Part shown: piece after piece, positions 11,188 through 22,291 of the stretch
Numbering within the stretch: the first letter of the stretch is position 1
How the letters are laid out: each line of letters begins with the position of its first letter
Assembly: GCA_013054445.1 (NCBI GenBank)
Contig: JAAMPI010000461.1
Location: 1-36,927 of the forward strand
Source: Cudoniella acicularis
Lineage: Eukaryota; Ascomycota; Leotiomycetes; Helotiales; Helotiaceae
Direction of reading: 5' to 3'
DNA length: 36,927 nucleotides
Translations under genes and position numbers: made by a program
Notes under the pieces: model-generated
Database searches by the model: none
What the model was told of the DNA's origin: nothing
The model's input: only the letters and a program-made list of their open reading frames with translations

Positions 11188-12439
11188 GCGTGGCGACGAT
11201 AACGATTACATACCAGGCACTATTAGTGGTCACAATGTTGTTCTAGTCGGCTTGCCCAAGAAATCAACCGGCACCGCCTCCGCAGCTAGCCTCGTCTCCC
11301 AGATGAGACTAAGCTGTCCAAATCTCCGGTACGGTTTGATGGTAGGCATTGGGGCAGGAGTACCTGGACAATACTTAGAACCTGATACCCGCCTTGGCGA
11401 TGTCGTGGTCAGTACACCAGCGGATGATTCCGATGATGCGCATGGAGTCATAGGTTACGAACTTAGAAAGGAGACTGTCGATGGCTTTGTCAGGACAGGT
11501 TGGCTTTACCCAACAGATCAACGCTTACAAAATGCGTTTGGGACGGTTCAAACGGAGGCATAATTCAACAGCTCTCATAACTTCCTCAAACATCTTAACA
11601 TTTTCCAAGCAAGACGTAATAGTCACAAGTTCTTGCATCTAGGCACATGGAACGATCATCTGTACGAAGCGGAAGAGGCAGGCGACCTGGCAGACGACAA
11701 CAAATTGATAGTACGAGATCCTCGAGACTCCCAGGATCCGGTCTTTCATTACGGCCTTATAACGTCCGAGAACAAGCTTATAAAGAATGCCAAGCTCAGG
11801 GACGAATTGAGGGACAGGTATGAGATTATATGCTTTGAGATGGAAGCAGCTGGCCTTATGAACACACTACCTGTTGCTGTTATACAAGGGATCTATGACT
11901 ATGCCGACCCTCATAAAAGTGACGTGTGGCATCACTACGCTGCTACTACGGCTGCTGCATATGCCAAAGGGCTCCTCTATGCTATTGGAGCAGATCCTTC
12001 TGCCAACCCTCCATGGCAGCGCGAGGAAGGTTAGTAATCTTGTTTCCCAAGTTGTGTAATTGTCACAAGAATATTGGGCATAGTGTTTTTCTGTTCGAAT
12101 TTATCAAACAGCTCTAGCTTCTTCAACAATAGGACAGTCCTCAATCATATCTTATCTTTTCTACCACAACATATCCGCGATTCAGGTGTAGATGAGACAC
12201 GCTTGGAGCTGGATAAATTCCTCCAGAAATTACAAGGCGAACCAGAATACCATGCCTGGGCATTTCTCGATAGCTGGTGCCACGAAGAGCTCCTACTGCC
12301 GTCCGCTCCACCCGTAGCCTCCGTGTTGGCAAAATAATTTAAGACCGAGTGCTTAATAACTGCCTCCAAAGACGGACACACAGAAGTTGTACGAGTAATG
12401 CTTAAGGCAAAGGCGGATCTGAGCGGGGAAAATGTTGAT

Positions 12440-12950
12440 GAGATACCCGCGCTGCTTTGGGCGGCCCAGAACGGGCACAAAGCAGTAGTGCAGCTGTTAC
12501 TTGAGAAGGGAGCGTACATCAATGTAAGTGATAAAAATGGATGGACAGCACTGTGCTTAGCTGCCCAGAGTGGGCACGAGACAGTAATACAGCTACTGCT
12601 CGAAAAAGGAGCATACATCAATACAAGGGATAAAAATGGATGGACACCGCTGTACTTAGCTGCCCAGAGTGGGCACGAGGCAATAATGCAACTACTGCTC
12701 GAGGCAGTAGTGCGATTGCTGCTTGAAAACGGAGCGAATATCGAGGCAAAGAATAAGGGCAAATGGACAGTACTATGCTTGGCTGTTTATAATAGACGCG
12801 AAGCGGTAGTGCAATTGTTGCTCGAGAAGGGAGCGAATATCGAGGCAAAGAATGAGAATGATTACACGGCACTACACTTAGCTACTCAAAGCGGACATAA
12901 GGGAATAGCACAACTACTACTCGAAAAAGGAGCGAATATCGGGGCAAAAT
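12440..12950 (+). repeat. DNA-level tandem ankyrin repeats, 99-bp period
   Basis: The ankyrin units of the pseudogene are close copies at DNA level: the blocks starting GGATGGACA at about 12539 and 12638 share most bases through the GCCCAGAGTGGGCACGAG core. One unit is abridged: IMQLLLE runs straight into AVVRLLLENG (about 12685-12720), as expected from unequal recombination within a repeat. The run continues as a degraded copy to about 13020. Confidence 0.8.
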
Positions 12951-13020
12951 AAGAGTTAATAGATAGTACTATACTTGGCTATCTATAATAGATGCGAGAC
13001 AATAGTATATTTCTTAGAAC

Positions 13021-14563
13021 AAAGGAAAAAGAAGTAATCCCTCTATCGCGAGATACATACAGTATAGAATATTTCAGAAAATAGTTATAATAATAGTAAA
13101 TACCTAAAATGTCACTGGATATCTTTTTAATACCTGACCTTTCGCCTAAATGTGACCCCTCGCGGCGTTAAATTACTCACAACAACTGAGATATTAAACC
13201 TAACATTGCGCATTCATTCTTTCATTTGAAATCATTTATTGTTTAGTGCTTTTATAGATATATATTACTCGCCGTATGGATAGAGTTTGCGCATAGTATT
13301 ACATTACTATTGAAAACCTATCCTATGGACTTTTGGCCGGTCTGGGTACATCATGAGATTGGTCTAATCACTTCAAAGTATTTAAATAACTACCAATTTA
13401 AATTCTATTTTAAGTAGTTGCAAAGAACACTCAGGAGATCTTTCATGATATCTATCTTTTGTAATAATCATTATTAGCAAACCAGTAGTAATTGATGGAA
13501 TTGTTGTGGGTAGGCTCATCGCGAAGACATCCGAGCAAACTATGATTAAAGGCATGACCGCAGCCACATGCCAAAGAAAACATTTTCTTATGTGGAGCCA
13601 AGCTGCAATTAACTTAATATTATCGTACAGGATTTCTAAGCGTTTTTACGTTTTATCTCGTGTTCTAAGGAGATAATGCAACACTTCATCTCGAGAAATC
13701 GTATCCAGAGCGCAGGCACTAGAAGTTGTGGTCGTGTGCTATAACTTAGCGAGTGCGCCCTATAAGTTAGTGGATGTGCGCTGAAAATTAACGATAAATG
13801 CCGTAGAAGCTTTGTTTTGTTTTTTTTTTTTCATAATAAAAAAGCAGTAGTAGAAAATAATTTTAATTATGAAATAGCTAAACACTATCTGTAATTTATA
13901 CTGTCGAAGCCATTGCGCACAGAAAATGGTGGGAAATAGAACATCAAGCTTCCTACCCCGCCCCCGCTTTAGGACGGCTTTTCTTAGTGTTGCGCACCCG
14001 GGTAAGGAAAACGCCCATGCGTTCTCAACACTTCAAAAGTTCTCATGATCTAGAGTATTTTTATACTTAAAAATAGTCGCATTTGGAAATTAAATAGAAC
14101 ATGTTTACTTGGTAATGCATTCATTTGTTTAATTGCTTATTTTGAACGTTTAACTGCGATCGTCGTCGGTTTAGCTACCTACATCCGAGCCCACGATGAG
14201 CAAGTACTACAAACCAAAGGTCTCGACGATACATGTAAAAAACAGTAATCTATCAATGATGTGCTTTCTTAAATTATGGACAGTAGCACGGTGGATATTT
14301 TCGATCTAGCGAATTTCAAGCCTTTTTAGAAAATATGAGTGCAGTAAGGGGGTTCTCGGACATTTTAGGTGTCACATTCAATAGTAATTCAATATCCATA
14401 TAATGCTAGTGAATCCGATAGCATGTCAGTTCTCCTTACCTAACTCGATAGGTTGATTAGTTCCACCACCTCAACTCTCAAAGTTTTTTGCCCACTCATC
14501 ATGTTCATCTTCCCTGCTTCTATAACCCAAACAATACACGATCCTGCTAAGCTCAATCTTCCG
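13021..14563. other. AT-rich gene-poor interval
   Basis: No coding sequence could be supported. The stretch is AT-rich with scattered homopolymers (a T run near 13820). At 13734-13790 three imperfect neighbouring copies of a roughly 20-bp unit (GTGYGC followed by TATAA and TTAG-like sequence) can be made out. It probably contains decayed repeats but I recognise no family. The last part is upstream of the aldo/keto reductase pseudogene. Confidence 0.5.
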
Positions 14564-16067
14564 ATGAATATTTCATCCTTTCAAAGCCTCCCAACAATAT
14601 TCGAGGTTGGAGGTGTTTCCATTCCGGCCGTCGGCTTCGGAACCTTTCAAGGCGATAACGGGAACAGCAAAGTCAAAGATGTCGTGCTTACAGCTTTGCG
14701 GAATGGATACAGACACATTGATACTGCCGCAGCCTATGGCAATGAGAAGGAAGTCGGCGAAACGATAAAGGAGAGCGGACTTCCAAGAAGTGAAATTTTT
14801 GTTACCACAAAATTGTGAGGAGCACCTTGTCCTCACTTTTAATCATTTCTATATGTTTGCTAACTTCGTTTAATTAGAGCACAAACATGGCATGACCCTG
14901 AGGATGTTGAGGAAGCTCTCGATCGGAGTTTACGAGATTTGCAACTCGATTACGGTGAGCGCCCTCCCCTGCTCAGTTCGACGAATCCACGGCGGGGCAA
15001 TATCAACTAATTCTTTTGCTTTCAGTTGACCTTTACTTGATGCATTATAAGCCCTCTATTCAATTCACCCTTTATTTCTTTTCATGGAAATTCAATACAC
15101 GATCTAACCCAACCCAGTCACTCACGCATATGCTGCAGGCCCTGGACACAGTACTCTTCGTCATCCTAATAAGAAGATATGACTTCTGTAACATCTGCCT
15201 CATTCTCTTGCATTAAATTTTCTGTTCTAACATAATAGCCTATTATCGGCTATGAACTCTCAAGATAATACACAAAGACCTAGACTGCGATGGAAAAATT
15301 AGTTGACCAAGGCAAGGCAAAGCTCATTAGTAAAACAACACACTCCAAATTCCAAATTCACCAGCGATTCAATTATACTGATAAGTAATAAGGGCTGTCG
15401 AATTTCAATATAGCCAAGACGAAGCGGATTCTAGAGGTTGCCAAAATCCGACCTTCTGTAAACCAAGTAGAACTGCATCCATAGGCGACATCTCTCTACT
15501 TCCACGGGCAATTTTTTGGATTTTAATTAACATTTAATTTAGATATCTACCTTAACTTGAGCTTCTAAATTTCTGCACCCAAGAAAACATTCACCTCACT
15601 GGGCATCAACCTCTCGGCGGCAAGCCAGTCGCAGCCGTCAACCCAAATGCGAATCGTCCGGGACCTCTCTCAGACCCAAATGTAGGTCCATGCACAACCC
15701 ACTGTCCCATCACTCTCATCTAAGTAAGTTTTCTCTCAAGATAGCGGAAATAGCATCAGCATACGGGAAGTCGCCTGCTCAGGTTCTGTTATCCTGGGCA
15801 GTTCAGCGAGGAACATCTGTGGTTCCCAAAACTGTTAACGCCCATCGAATGATTAAGAATAGAGATTTATTTAGGCTCAAGGACGAGCACATGGAAGAGA
15901 TCAATAGTCTCGCGGAGAAGAAAGGTGCTCTGAGGTTTTTGGATCCGAGAGACCATATTGGATTTGATATCTTTCGCGAGGATGTGGATGAACCTGTTGA
16001 AGGGACTAAGAAGGGTTTTTTTTCTTCGTTCGAAGAAGAGGGGAGAAAGCATCAACATTATTTCTAG
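14564..16067 (+). pseudogene. Aldo/keto reductase (AKR), broken in the middle
   Basis: The N-terminal exons read well. Exon 1 is 14564-14814 ([11 protein letters not shown], then [11 protein letters not shown] with catalytic Asp53 and Tyr58, then VTTK with Lys83). Exon 2 is 14878-14954 (TWHDPEDVEEAL). Exon 3 starts at 15026 (VDLYLMH, catalytic His116). So the tetrad is complete. After LMHY the expected sequence stops. Recognisable pieces reappear out of frame: AMEKLVDQGKAK (about 15290), SNFNIAKTKRILEVAK (about 15400), VNQVELHP followed by a stop (15484-15486), and FCTQENIHLTGHQPLGGKPV (about 15570-15625). The C-terminal exon is open again (15755-16067: AYGKSPAQVLLSWAV, VVPKTVNAHRMIKN). No splice pattern I found joins these without a stop. 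The substrate class (polyol/glycerol-type AKR) is inferred only. Confidence 0.75.
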
Positions 16068-16196
16068 TTTCGCTCATTAAACTATAATTCTTGCTCCTTT
16101 CGATTAATTGAGGTATTGGCATGCTTGCCTAAATGAATCAAAAAGAGGAATTAAATATGAATCCAGAAACAAACGCAGAAGCCACTTGAGGTATCG

Positions 16197-19100
16197 TTAA
16201 CTATCTAAAATCAAACCCCCCTTTTCGAGGAGGAGCTGTTGAAGTACTCTTCCGTATGCGCGGTTGCTTTTGTATCCAAGATCAAATGCCGTCGCTCCAT
16301 TGTTGTCTTTTTCATTTGGGTTCGCCCCGTTGTCAAGCAATAGTTTCGCTATGCCTTCGAAATCACCAAACAAGCGGCCCCATGCTACTACTACATGTAA
16401 TGCTGTTCTACCTGAGTTGTCCTTTATATTCACGTCTGCTTTCTTCTCGATCAATAGACTTGCTATTCCACCCTTCCAGTTCCTCCGAGAGCGCGCAAGT
16501 TCGAGGTGGAGAGCCGTTTTTCCGAAGTGGTTCTTCATATTCACGTCCACCCCATTCTGAATCAATACCTGTGCTATCCTCACTTTCGAATCACTATCAA
16601 GATTTTTAACCGCTAAGTGTAATGCTGTTTCTCCGAGGTAGTTCTTAATATTCACATCAACGCCCTTTTCGAGTAAAAGCCTCAGTATTGGTACGTTGTC
16701 TTCTTTTAATGCCAAATGTAATGTCGTTTCTCCGAGGTTGTTCTTAATATTCACACCAACGCCCTTTTCGAGTAAAAGCCTCAGTATTGGTACGTTGTCT
16801 CTTTTGAATGCCAAATGTAATGCCGTTTCTCCGTCGCGATTCTTTGCATCCACGTCCAGACTATTTTCAAGCAATATAGTCAATAGACTCAATTGTGCTT
16901 CTTCATGGCCGGATCTGCGATACAAACGAATTGCGAAGTGTAAAACTGTTTCTTCACATTGATTTTTTTCATTCAGTCTGATCATATCCGGCCCATGTTG
17001 AAGCAAAAGCCGTACTATTGCCTGATCACCATCATATTTGCAGAAATAGCGAATTGCCAAGAAGAACGGCGTATCTCCCTCAGAATTCATGATATTGATA
17101 TTGTTTCCGATCTCGAGCATTAGCCGAATTATATCTTCTGCTTCACCGTAGTACTCCTCAACAGCTAAATGTAACGCAGTCTTCCCGGACTTGGATTTTA
17201 TATTCACGTCCGCTCCGTTCTTAAGCAATAACTGAATGATATTCTTGCTACCGCATGATGGTTTGAAGGTTGCAACTGCTGTATATAATGCCGTTTCCCC
17301 AGCGTTGTCTTTCGCATTGATATCAACTCCACTATCGAGAGCTAACCGCATTAGCTCGTCTGTCGATTCTGTAAAGTAATTCGAGTCCGAGCAGATATGT
17401 AACATGGTCGAGCCCATTTCGTTTTTGGCGTGTATATCTGCACCATTATTTCTTAGAAGCTTGGCTGCTACCGCATTCTGCCGCTTGTACGCTAGGCACA
17501 ATACTGTCTCCCCAATACCATTCATCACCTCTGTATCTGCTCTATTGTCCAGAAGTATTTGCACAATTTCATTCTGGCCCCGATTAGATGCTTGATGTAA
17601 TGCTGTCATGTCGTTTTTGTTTCTCGCGTCAATATCTGCCCCATTGTCGAGAAGCACTCGAACGATTCCCTCGTACCCTTTCTCGCTTGCTTGATATAAT
17701 GCTGTCTGTCTGTAGTCATTTCTCGCCTCGGTGTCTGCTCCTTTGTTAAGAAGCATCCGGACGATTCGGTCGTGTCCTTTGCCGCTCGCCTGGTGCAACG
17801 CTCTCTCTCCATCATGATCGCTCGCCTCGATATCTGCCCCATTATCAAGAAGTATCTGCGCGACGCCCACATGCCCTTGGTAGCTTGCTTTAAATAGCGA
17901 AGTCCCTCTCTCCTTGTCCCTCGCCTCGATGTCTGCCCCATTGTCTAGAAGTACCTGTACTGTCCATTCATGGCCATTCAGGCTTGCTAGATGTAATGCC
18001 GTTTGTTTGTTGTGATCCCTCGCCTCGATCTCTGCCTTATTGTCTAAGAGCAATTGCACGATATCAATATGTCCTGCATAGGCTGCGTGATGTAATGCCG
18101 TTTTCTGATCTATATCCCTAACCTCGGTGTCTGCTCCGCTTTCTAAAAGTATTTGTACTACCTTTGGATGGTGGTCTCTGCTTGCTCGATGCAATGCGGT
18201 TCTTCCTACATCATCTTTTGCGTTGATAGTTGCGTTTTCTTTAATCAGAAGGCTTGCCACAGTTTCATGTCCATTTTGAGAGGCCAGCGACAGTGGTGTG
18301 CGAAGGCGACTATCAGGAGAATTTGGCTCATGTCCTTGTTCGATAAGTATTATCATCGTTTCCTTCAACCCGAAGTATGCCGTGAGATGTATGCCTGTCA
18401 TTTCTAGCTTTTCGGGAACATACAGGATGTGGAGATAATCATCGTTACCCCACTGCGTCATTGAGTCCATGATTTGACTGATGCAATATATATTGACTTT
18501 GCGAGAAAGAAACTGCAAGATACGAGGTTCCATTTCTTTTGAACCCTCTTGTTGCACTTCCCGAGCGTGGTTTCCCCACTGGTCTGCAGCATATTTGCAA
18601 AATGGATATAGTCGCGACCATTCTCTAAATATTTTTCCTGTCAAAGGAAGAACTGTAGAAAAAACATCAAATGATAGGTAATCTAGACAGTTGGTCGTGA
18701 TTTCCCTTTGAGCATGAGGAAACCAGGTATGCTGTGTCCGTTCAAAGTATTTCTGAGTTGTATAATGGACTAGGCGAACGATACGACTTTCCTTCTCGAA
18801 GGTGATAAGTCCAGCACATGAAGAAATCAAATCTGTGATTTCCGGGAGACTTTCTGTATTGAGATCCGTCTCACCATTCTTCACAGCAAGGGCGTGTTGA
18901 AGTTCCAAGGCGGTAAGCTGTCTCTTCGCACATGTGATCCAAGATAAAACTTTGATAGCAAGATCTCGAAAGCCTGCCAACTGGCTTTCGACTCTCTCCA
19001 TTGCTTCTCCATAAGCGTGGTCCAGTAAGCTAGAATTTGTCTCGTCTTTTGAATCAACGGATTCTTTTCGAAATTTCTTCAATGCGCCTTTGATATCAGT

Positions 19101-21142
19101 AATTGTCAACTTGTCGTGTAATGAGTCTATGCGAAGCTGTGCGAGCAGAAACCTAGACGAGCGTTATTTTATACGACCGATCTTAGTCAGAGGGCTTGGC
19201 ACTTACATTCCGTCAACAGAGCTAATAATTTCGGCTTTGATTTTCTCTTGTAGGGCAGGGTCTCGAGAGACAAAGGGTCGAAGCGCTGCCATTTTCGAAT
19301 CCAAGTATTTGTTGATATCCTCATTTCTAGCACGAATCTCTATCGACAAATGTCCCTTGAAGAGCTCTGTAATTTCTGGAATAAATCGCGATGTAGCAAA
19401 AATATTTACTCCAGTCTTGTCTCGGAGGCCGAAAATGTCGGACAAGAATCGCGCCCGGTCTCCCACCAATGTTTGATATTCATCTAAAGCATCGATAATG
19501 ATAAATGTCCTAGAAAAAGAGGATATTACACCAGACAATGCCTGTAAAATTTCCTGAATAGAAGGACGACTTCGTTCACGCTTGTGGCGCTCGTAGAGAT
19601 TCTTGACCTCTTTAGAAATAAACGACTGTCGCTGAGTCAATTGCCCTAAGAGACTTGAGAGTAGGTCTGCAAGCTTTTGACCTTCTTGCCGTCGAAAGTT
19701 GCAGTAGAGGTAGGCGATGCCAGTATTTGAATCAAGACGGAACTTTTCCCGAAGATGCTCCACAACAGCACAGGTTATCATCGTCTTGCCAGCTCCTGGG
19801 ATGCCTGGGCAAAAGAGAGTCTGTTTGGATTGGGTGATCCACTTAGTGAATTCCGAAGAATTCAACAGCCATTGCCCAGTTCCTTCTTGACATCTGGCGC
19901 TGAAATCGTTTTGCTGAGGGGCGTAATCGACTCTTGTAAGCCATTCCGAGATTTTTCGATGTTCTTGATCATCTTGGCGCTGAATCAAATGGGACACGCC
20001 TTCCTCAATTACGGAGGATACACAACTAAACAAAATCAGCCTAGTGTTATTTTCTAGCGTTACAGAAGCTATACACACCCCTTCACTTCATCAATCGGCA
20101 TGTGAAAAAACAATCGTCTTGCATACACGGCTGCCACAGCAGCAGCATATCCATGCCACCTATCGTTCTTATGAGAATCGCAATAATCCGATATTCCACG
20201 GATGACAATGCAAGGGAAGTCGGACAGAGCACCTGCACCTTCCATTTCAAAGCATAACACGCTATGTTGCTCAGCCAAGCGGTCCCTTAGCCTACCATTT
20301 TTCACAACCCATTCCCCTGAAGCGATTGTTCCTCTGTGAACAACTACACTTATATCTCCACCTTCGTCAGCATCGTCGTCATCGTCCTCATAAGCTTCAC
20401 GCTCTACGCGCCTGGAAGAATCGCATCGGCATTCTTCGCAAGACGCTTGCGGGTTGGAATGTATATAGTCTGGTTGATATAGATGATCGTGTTCTCGTCC
20501 AGGAAACTGGTACTTTCGGAAGTATGGCCTTGTCGTGTCAAATCTTTTAAGATCTTCGATTATCGGATCCTTTCGAGACCGGGCACGCTTCGCCGCCAAA
20601 TCCTGAGCGGCATTGAGGAGAACTGCTGGTGGGGGAGCTAGAGCGCCAGTGCGTTTAAAATGGAATTCTTCTGCTTTCCCATGATCGTATTGAAGCACCC
20701 CGGAATATCCACCTGCTGGTTTGCTAACCACGACATCACCAAGGCGGATCATTCCATTATCGGTTTTCACTGGTACGCCACCTCCAATTCCAACAAGCAA
20801 TCCAAATTTGAGATTCGGAAATGTCCTACTCATGTGAGTGACGACTGTGGCCGCTGGATTGTTGCCGGGTTGATGCAAACTAGCGATAACCACGTTATGT
20901 CCGTTGATGCTGCCCAAGTTGTAAACGTTGTGGTCGGTTGGAGGCTGTGGCAAGCGCTCGTGCTCTTCATCCAACATCTCAAAGGCAGCGATTTGCTCCA
21001 CCTCCAATGGGCAGATCCATCCAACGGTGTAATCATCCCGATTCAATTTCTTCTCCTCTGGCTCAACCTTGTCCGATATTTTCCTCTTTTGTGCACTGGG
21101 TGCATCTCCCAGATTGTCCTCAATTCCTAGCTTTCTTTTCAT
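16197..21142 (-). CDS. NLR-type protein: PNP nucleosidase-like - NACHT - 21 ankyrin repeats
   Basis: Spliced reading: 21142-20079, 20025-19207, 19152-16197, giving 1612 aa with introns of 53 and 54 nt. The first ATG in frame is 21142. The PNP_UDP domain (about 36-345) has DDYTVGWICPLEVEQ, GLLVGIGGGVP (114-124), RLGDVVVS, CFEMEGAG (Glu301) and GISDYCDSHK (Asp319); the last two correspond to the acidic residues of MTA/SAH-nucleosidase-type active sites. An Asp/Glu-rich insert lies at 249-263. NACHT follows with P-loop GIPGAGKT (429-436), Walker B FIIIDALDE (529-537) and FATSR, then a winged-helix-like arm (YGEAMERV...LSWITCAKRQLTALELQ). From about residue 880 there are 21 ankyrin repeats. Expected to be a STAND switch releasing a nucleosidase effector on recognition by the repeats. 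Convergent with the broken AKR. Intact, so likely functional; ligand and substrate unknown. Confidence 0.92.
16642..16833 (-). repeat. Near-identical tandem pair of ankyrin units (99-bp period)
   Basis: Units 16642-16740 and 16741-16833 match at all but about six positions (DNVPILRLLLEKGV encoded twice), far closer than the other ankyrin units in the gene. This points to a recent in-frame duplication or gene conversion within the sensor domain. Confidence 0.85.
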
Positions 21143-22291
21143 TATTTTTGAGATGACCACACGGCTCGTGGCCTTGGCCGGCAGCCTCGTTTTGGCATGA
21201 GAACGCCAACCCTATTGTGGCCTTGAATACGTTTATATTACTCTTCGAGGAGAAAGGGGACAGAGAAAAACACGGGGGAATTGTATGTACACCTCCCAAA
21301 AGTTAATTCAACAAGGCACGAAAATTAAGGAAAGAAGGACGAGAGCTGAAGAGATTATCTTTTAAGAGCCGCATCAATCCCTAAAAAAATGCAGCTCGAA
21401 GCGAACAAACCAAGAGGCGAGAAAGTGTGACACAAAGTCAATTTAGCCTGCCGATTAGGCGTCCGAGCTTTCTGAAGCCTCGATCTCGATATATGCCCAA
21501 GCAGGATTCAGGAACAACAATTTTGATAAATATGAAAAGTCTGAATGTGGCCTGAAATAAGAAGAAAAGGAATCTCTTGTAGAAGGCCCATTCACGGAAA
21601 AGGGTATAAACTTGCAAATTTCGCATTTTTAATTATTTATCTAAAAGGTGCATGGAAGGAGCTCACATACCCACATATCACACCTCACGTTCCCAAGTAG
21701 CCAGCTATCTACCCAACAGAGTATGTACCCAATCGAGCAAGATGAACATCAACTAGGCGCAAAATATGTTGCAAGCCAACGCTCAATCCTCATCCAGAAA
21801 AAGGAGAGGCACAAGTGCAGTCCCCTCACGAGGCAATCGCATTTCAATATCAGCACATCTTCGGCACAACTGACAGTCATTAAGTGACTGAATTGCAATT
21901 TGACATCCGTGCTATTTCTGTTTTATGACCATCCTTCATCATGAAAGCAAGAGAGAAGGAAGGGAGGCGTGAAAAGACAAAAGAGGAATACACTCCTCTT
22001 GATATGGTGAGAGACACACCCGAACAGTAGTAATCTTACTAGTTTCACGAGGAAGGCAGAAAAAAAGGTCATATATGCATTGGTTAGCACCAGCGGCATG
22101 TGCACACCAGCCGCCCAACCAATCCTAATGTACATAAATACATTACTCGACTCGCTTCTCGCATCGCTGGCAAGTCGTCATAAAAACCCTAGTCGACAGT
22201 CGAGAGAAATCCAGGAAAGTAGTCGCCGCTATGGCACAAGTATTAGGTATTATTAAAACTGTTAAAGCAGAAATTCGGGAAGAATGCAAGA
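21143..22291. other. Intergenic region between the PNP-NACHT gene and squalene synthase
   Basis: Nothing coding could be supported; open frames are short and without family similarity. It contains the upstream region of the PNP-NACHT gene and the 3' flank of squalene synthase. It marks the border between the accessory left half and the conserved right half. Confidence 0.5.

Larger units (their letters stand above)
10806..13020 (+). pseudogene. PNP (nucleoside phosphorylase-like)-ankyrin protein, disrupted by a solo LTR and two stops
   Basis: The ATG at 10806 opens MLSTLRYEDYTIGWICAL, the usual start of fungal PNP_UDP-type NLR proteins. After 41 codons a solo LTR (10930-11187) interrupts it. 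Ignoring the LTR and one target duplication, the frame resumes exactly (ISGHNVVLVGLP, YGLMVGIGAGVPG, RLGDVVVS). An in-frame TAA lies at 11561-11563; the same frame then continues through [38 protein letters not shown] and YDYADPHK (both predicted nucleosidase acidic residues kept). A predicted intron at 12030-12185 leads to a short helical linker, a second in-frame TAA at 12335-12337, and at least five ankyrin repeats. The last repeat (12947-13020) has decayed. No NACHT domain is present between PNP and repeats. Intact reading is lost; whether fragments are transcribed is unknown. Confidence 0.86.
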
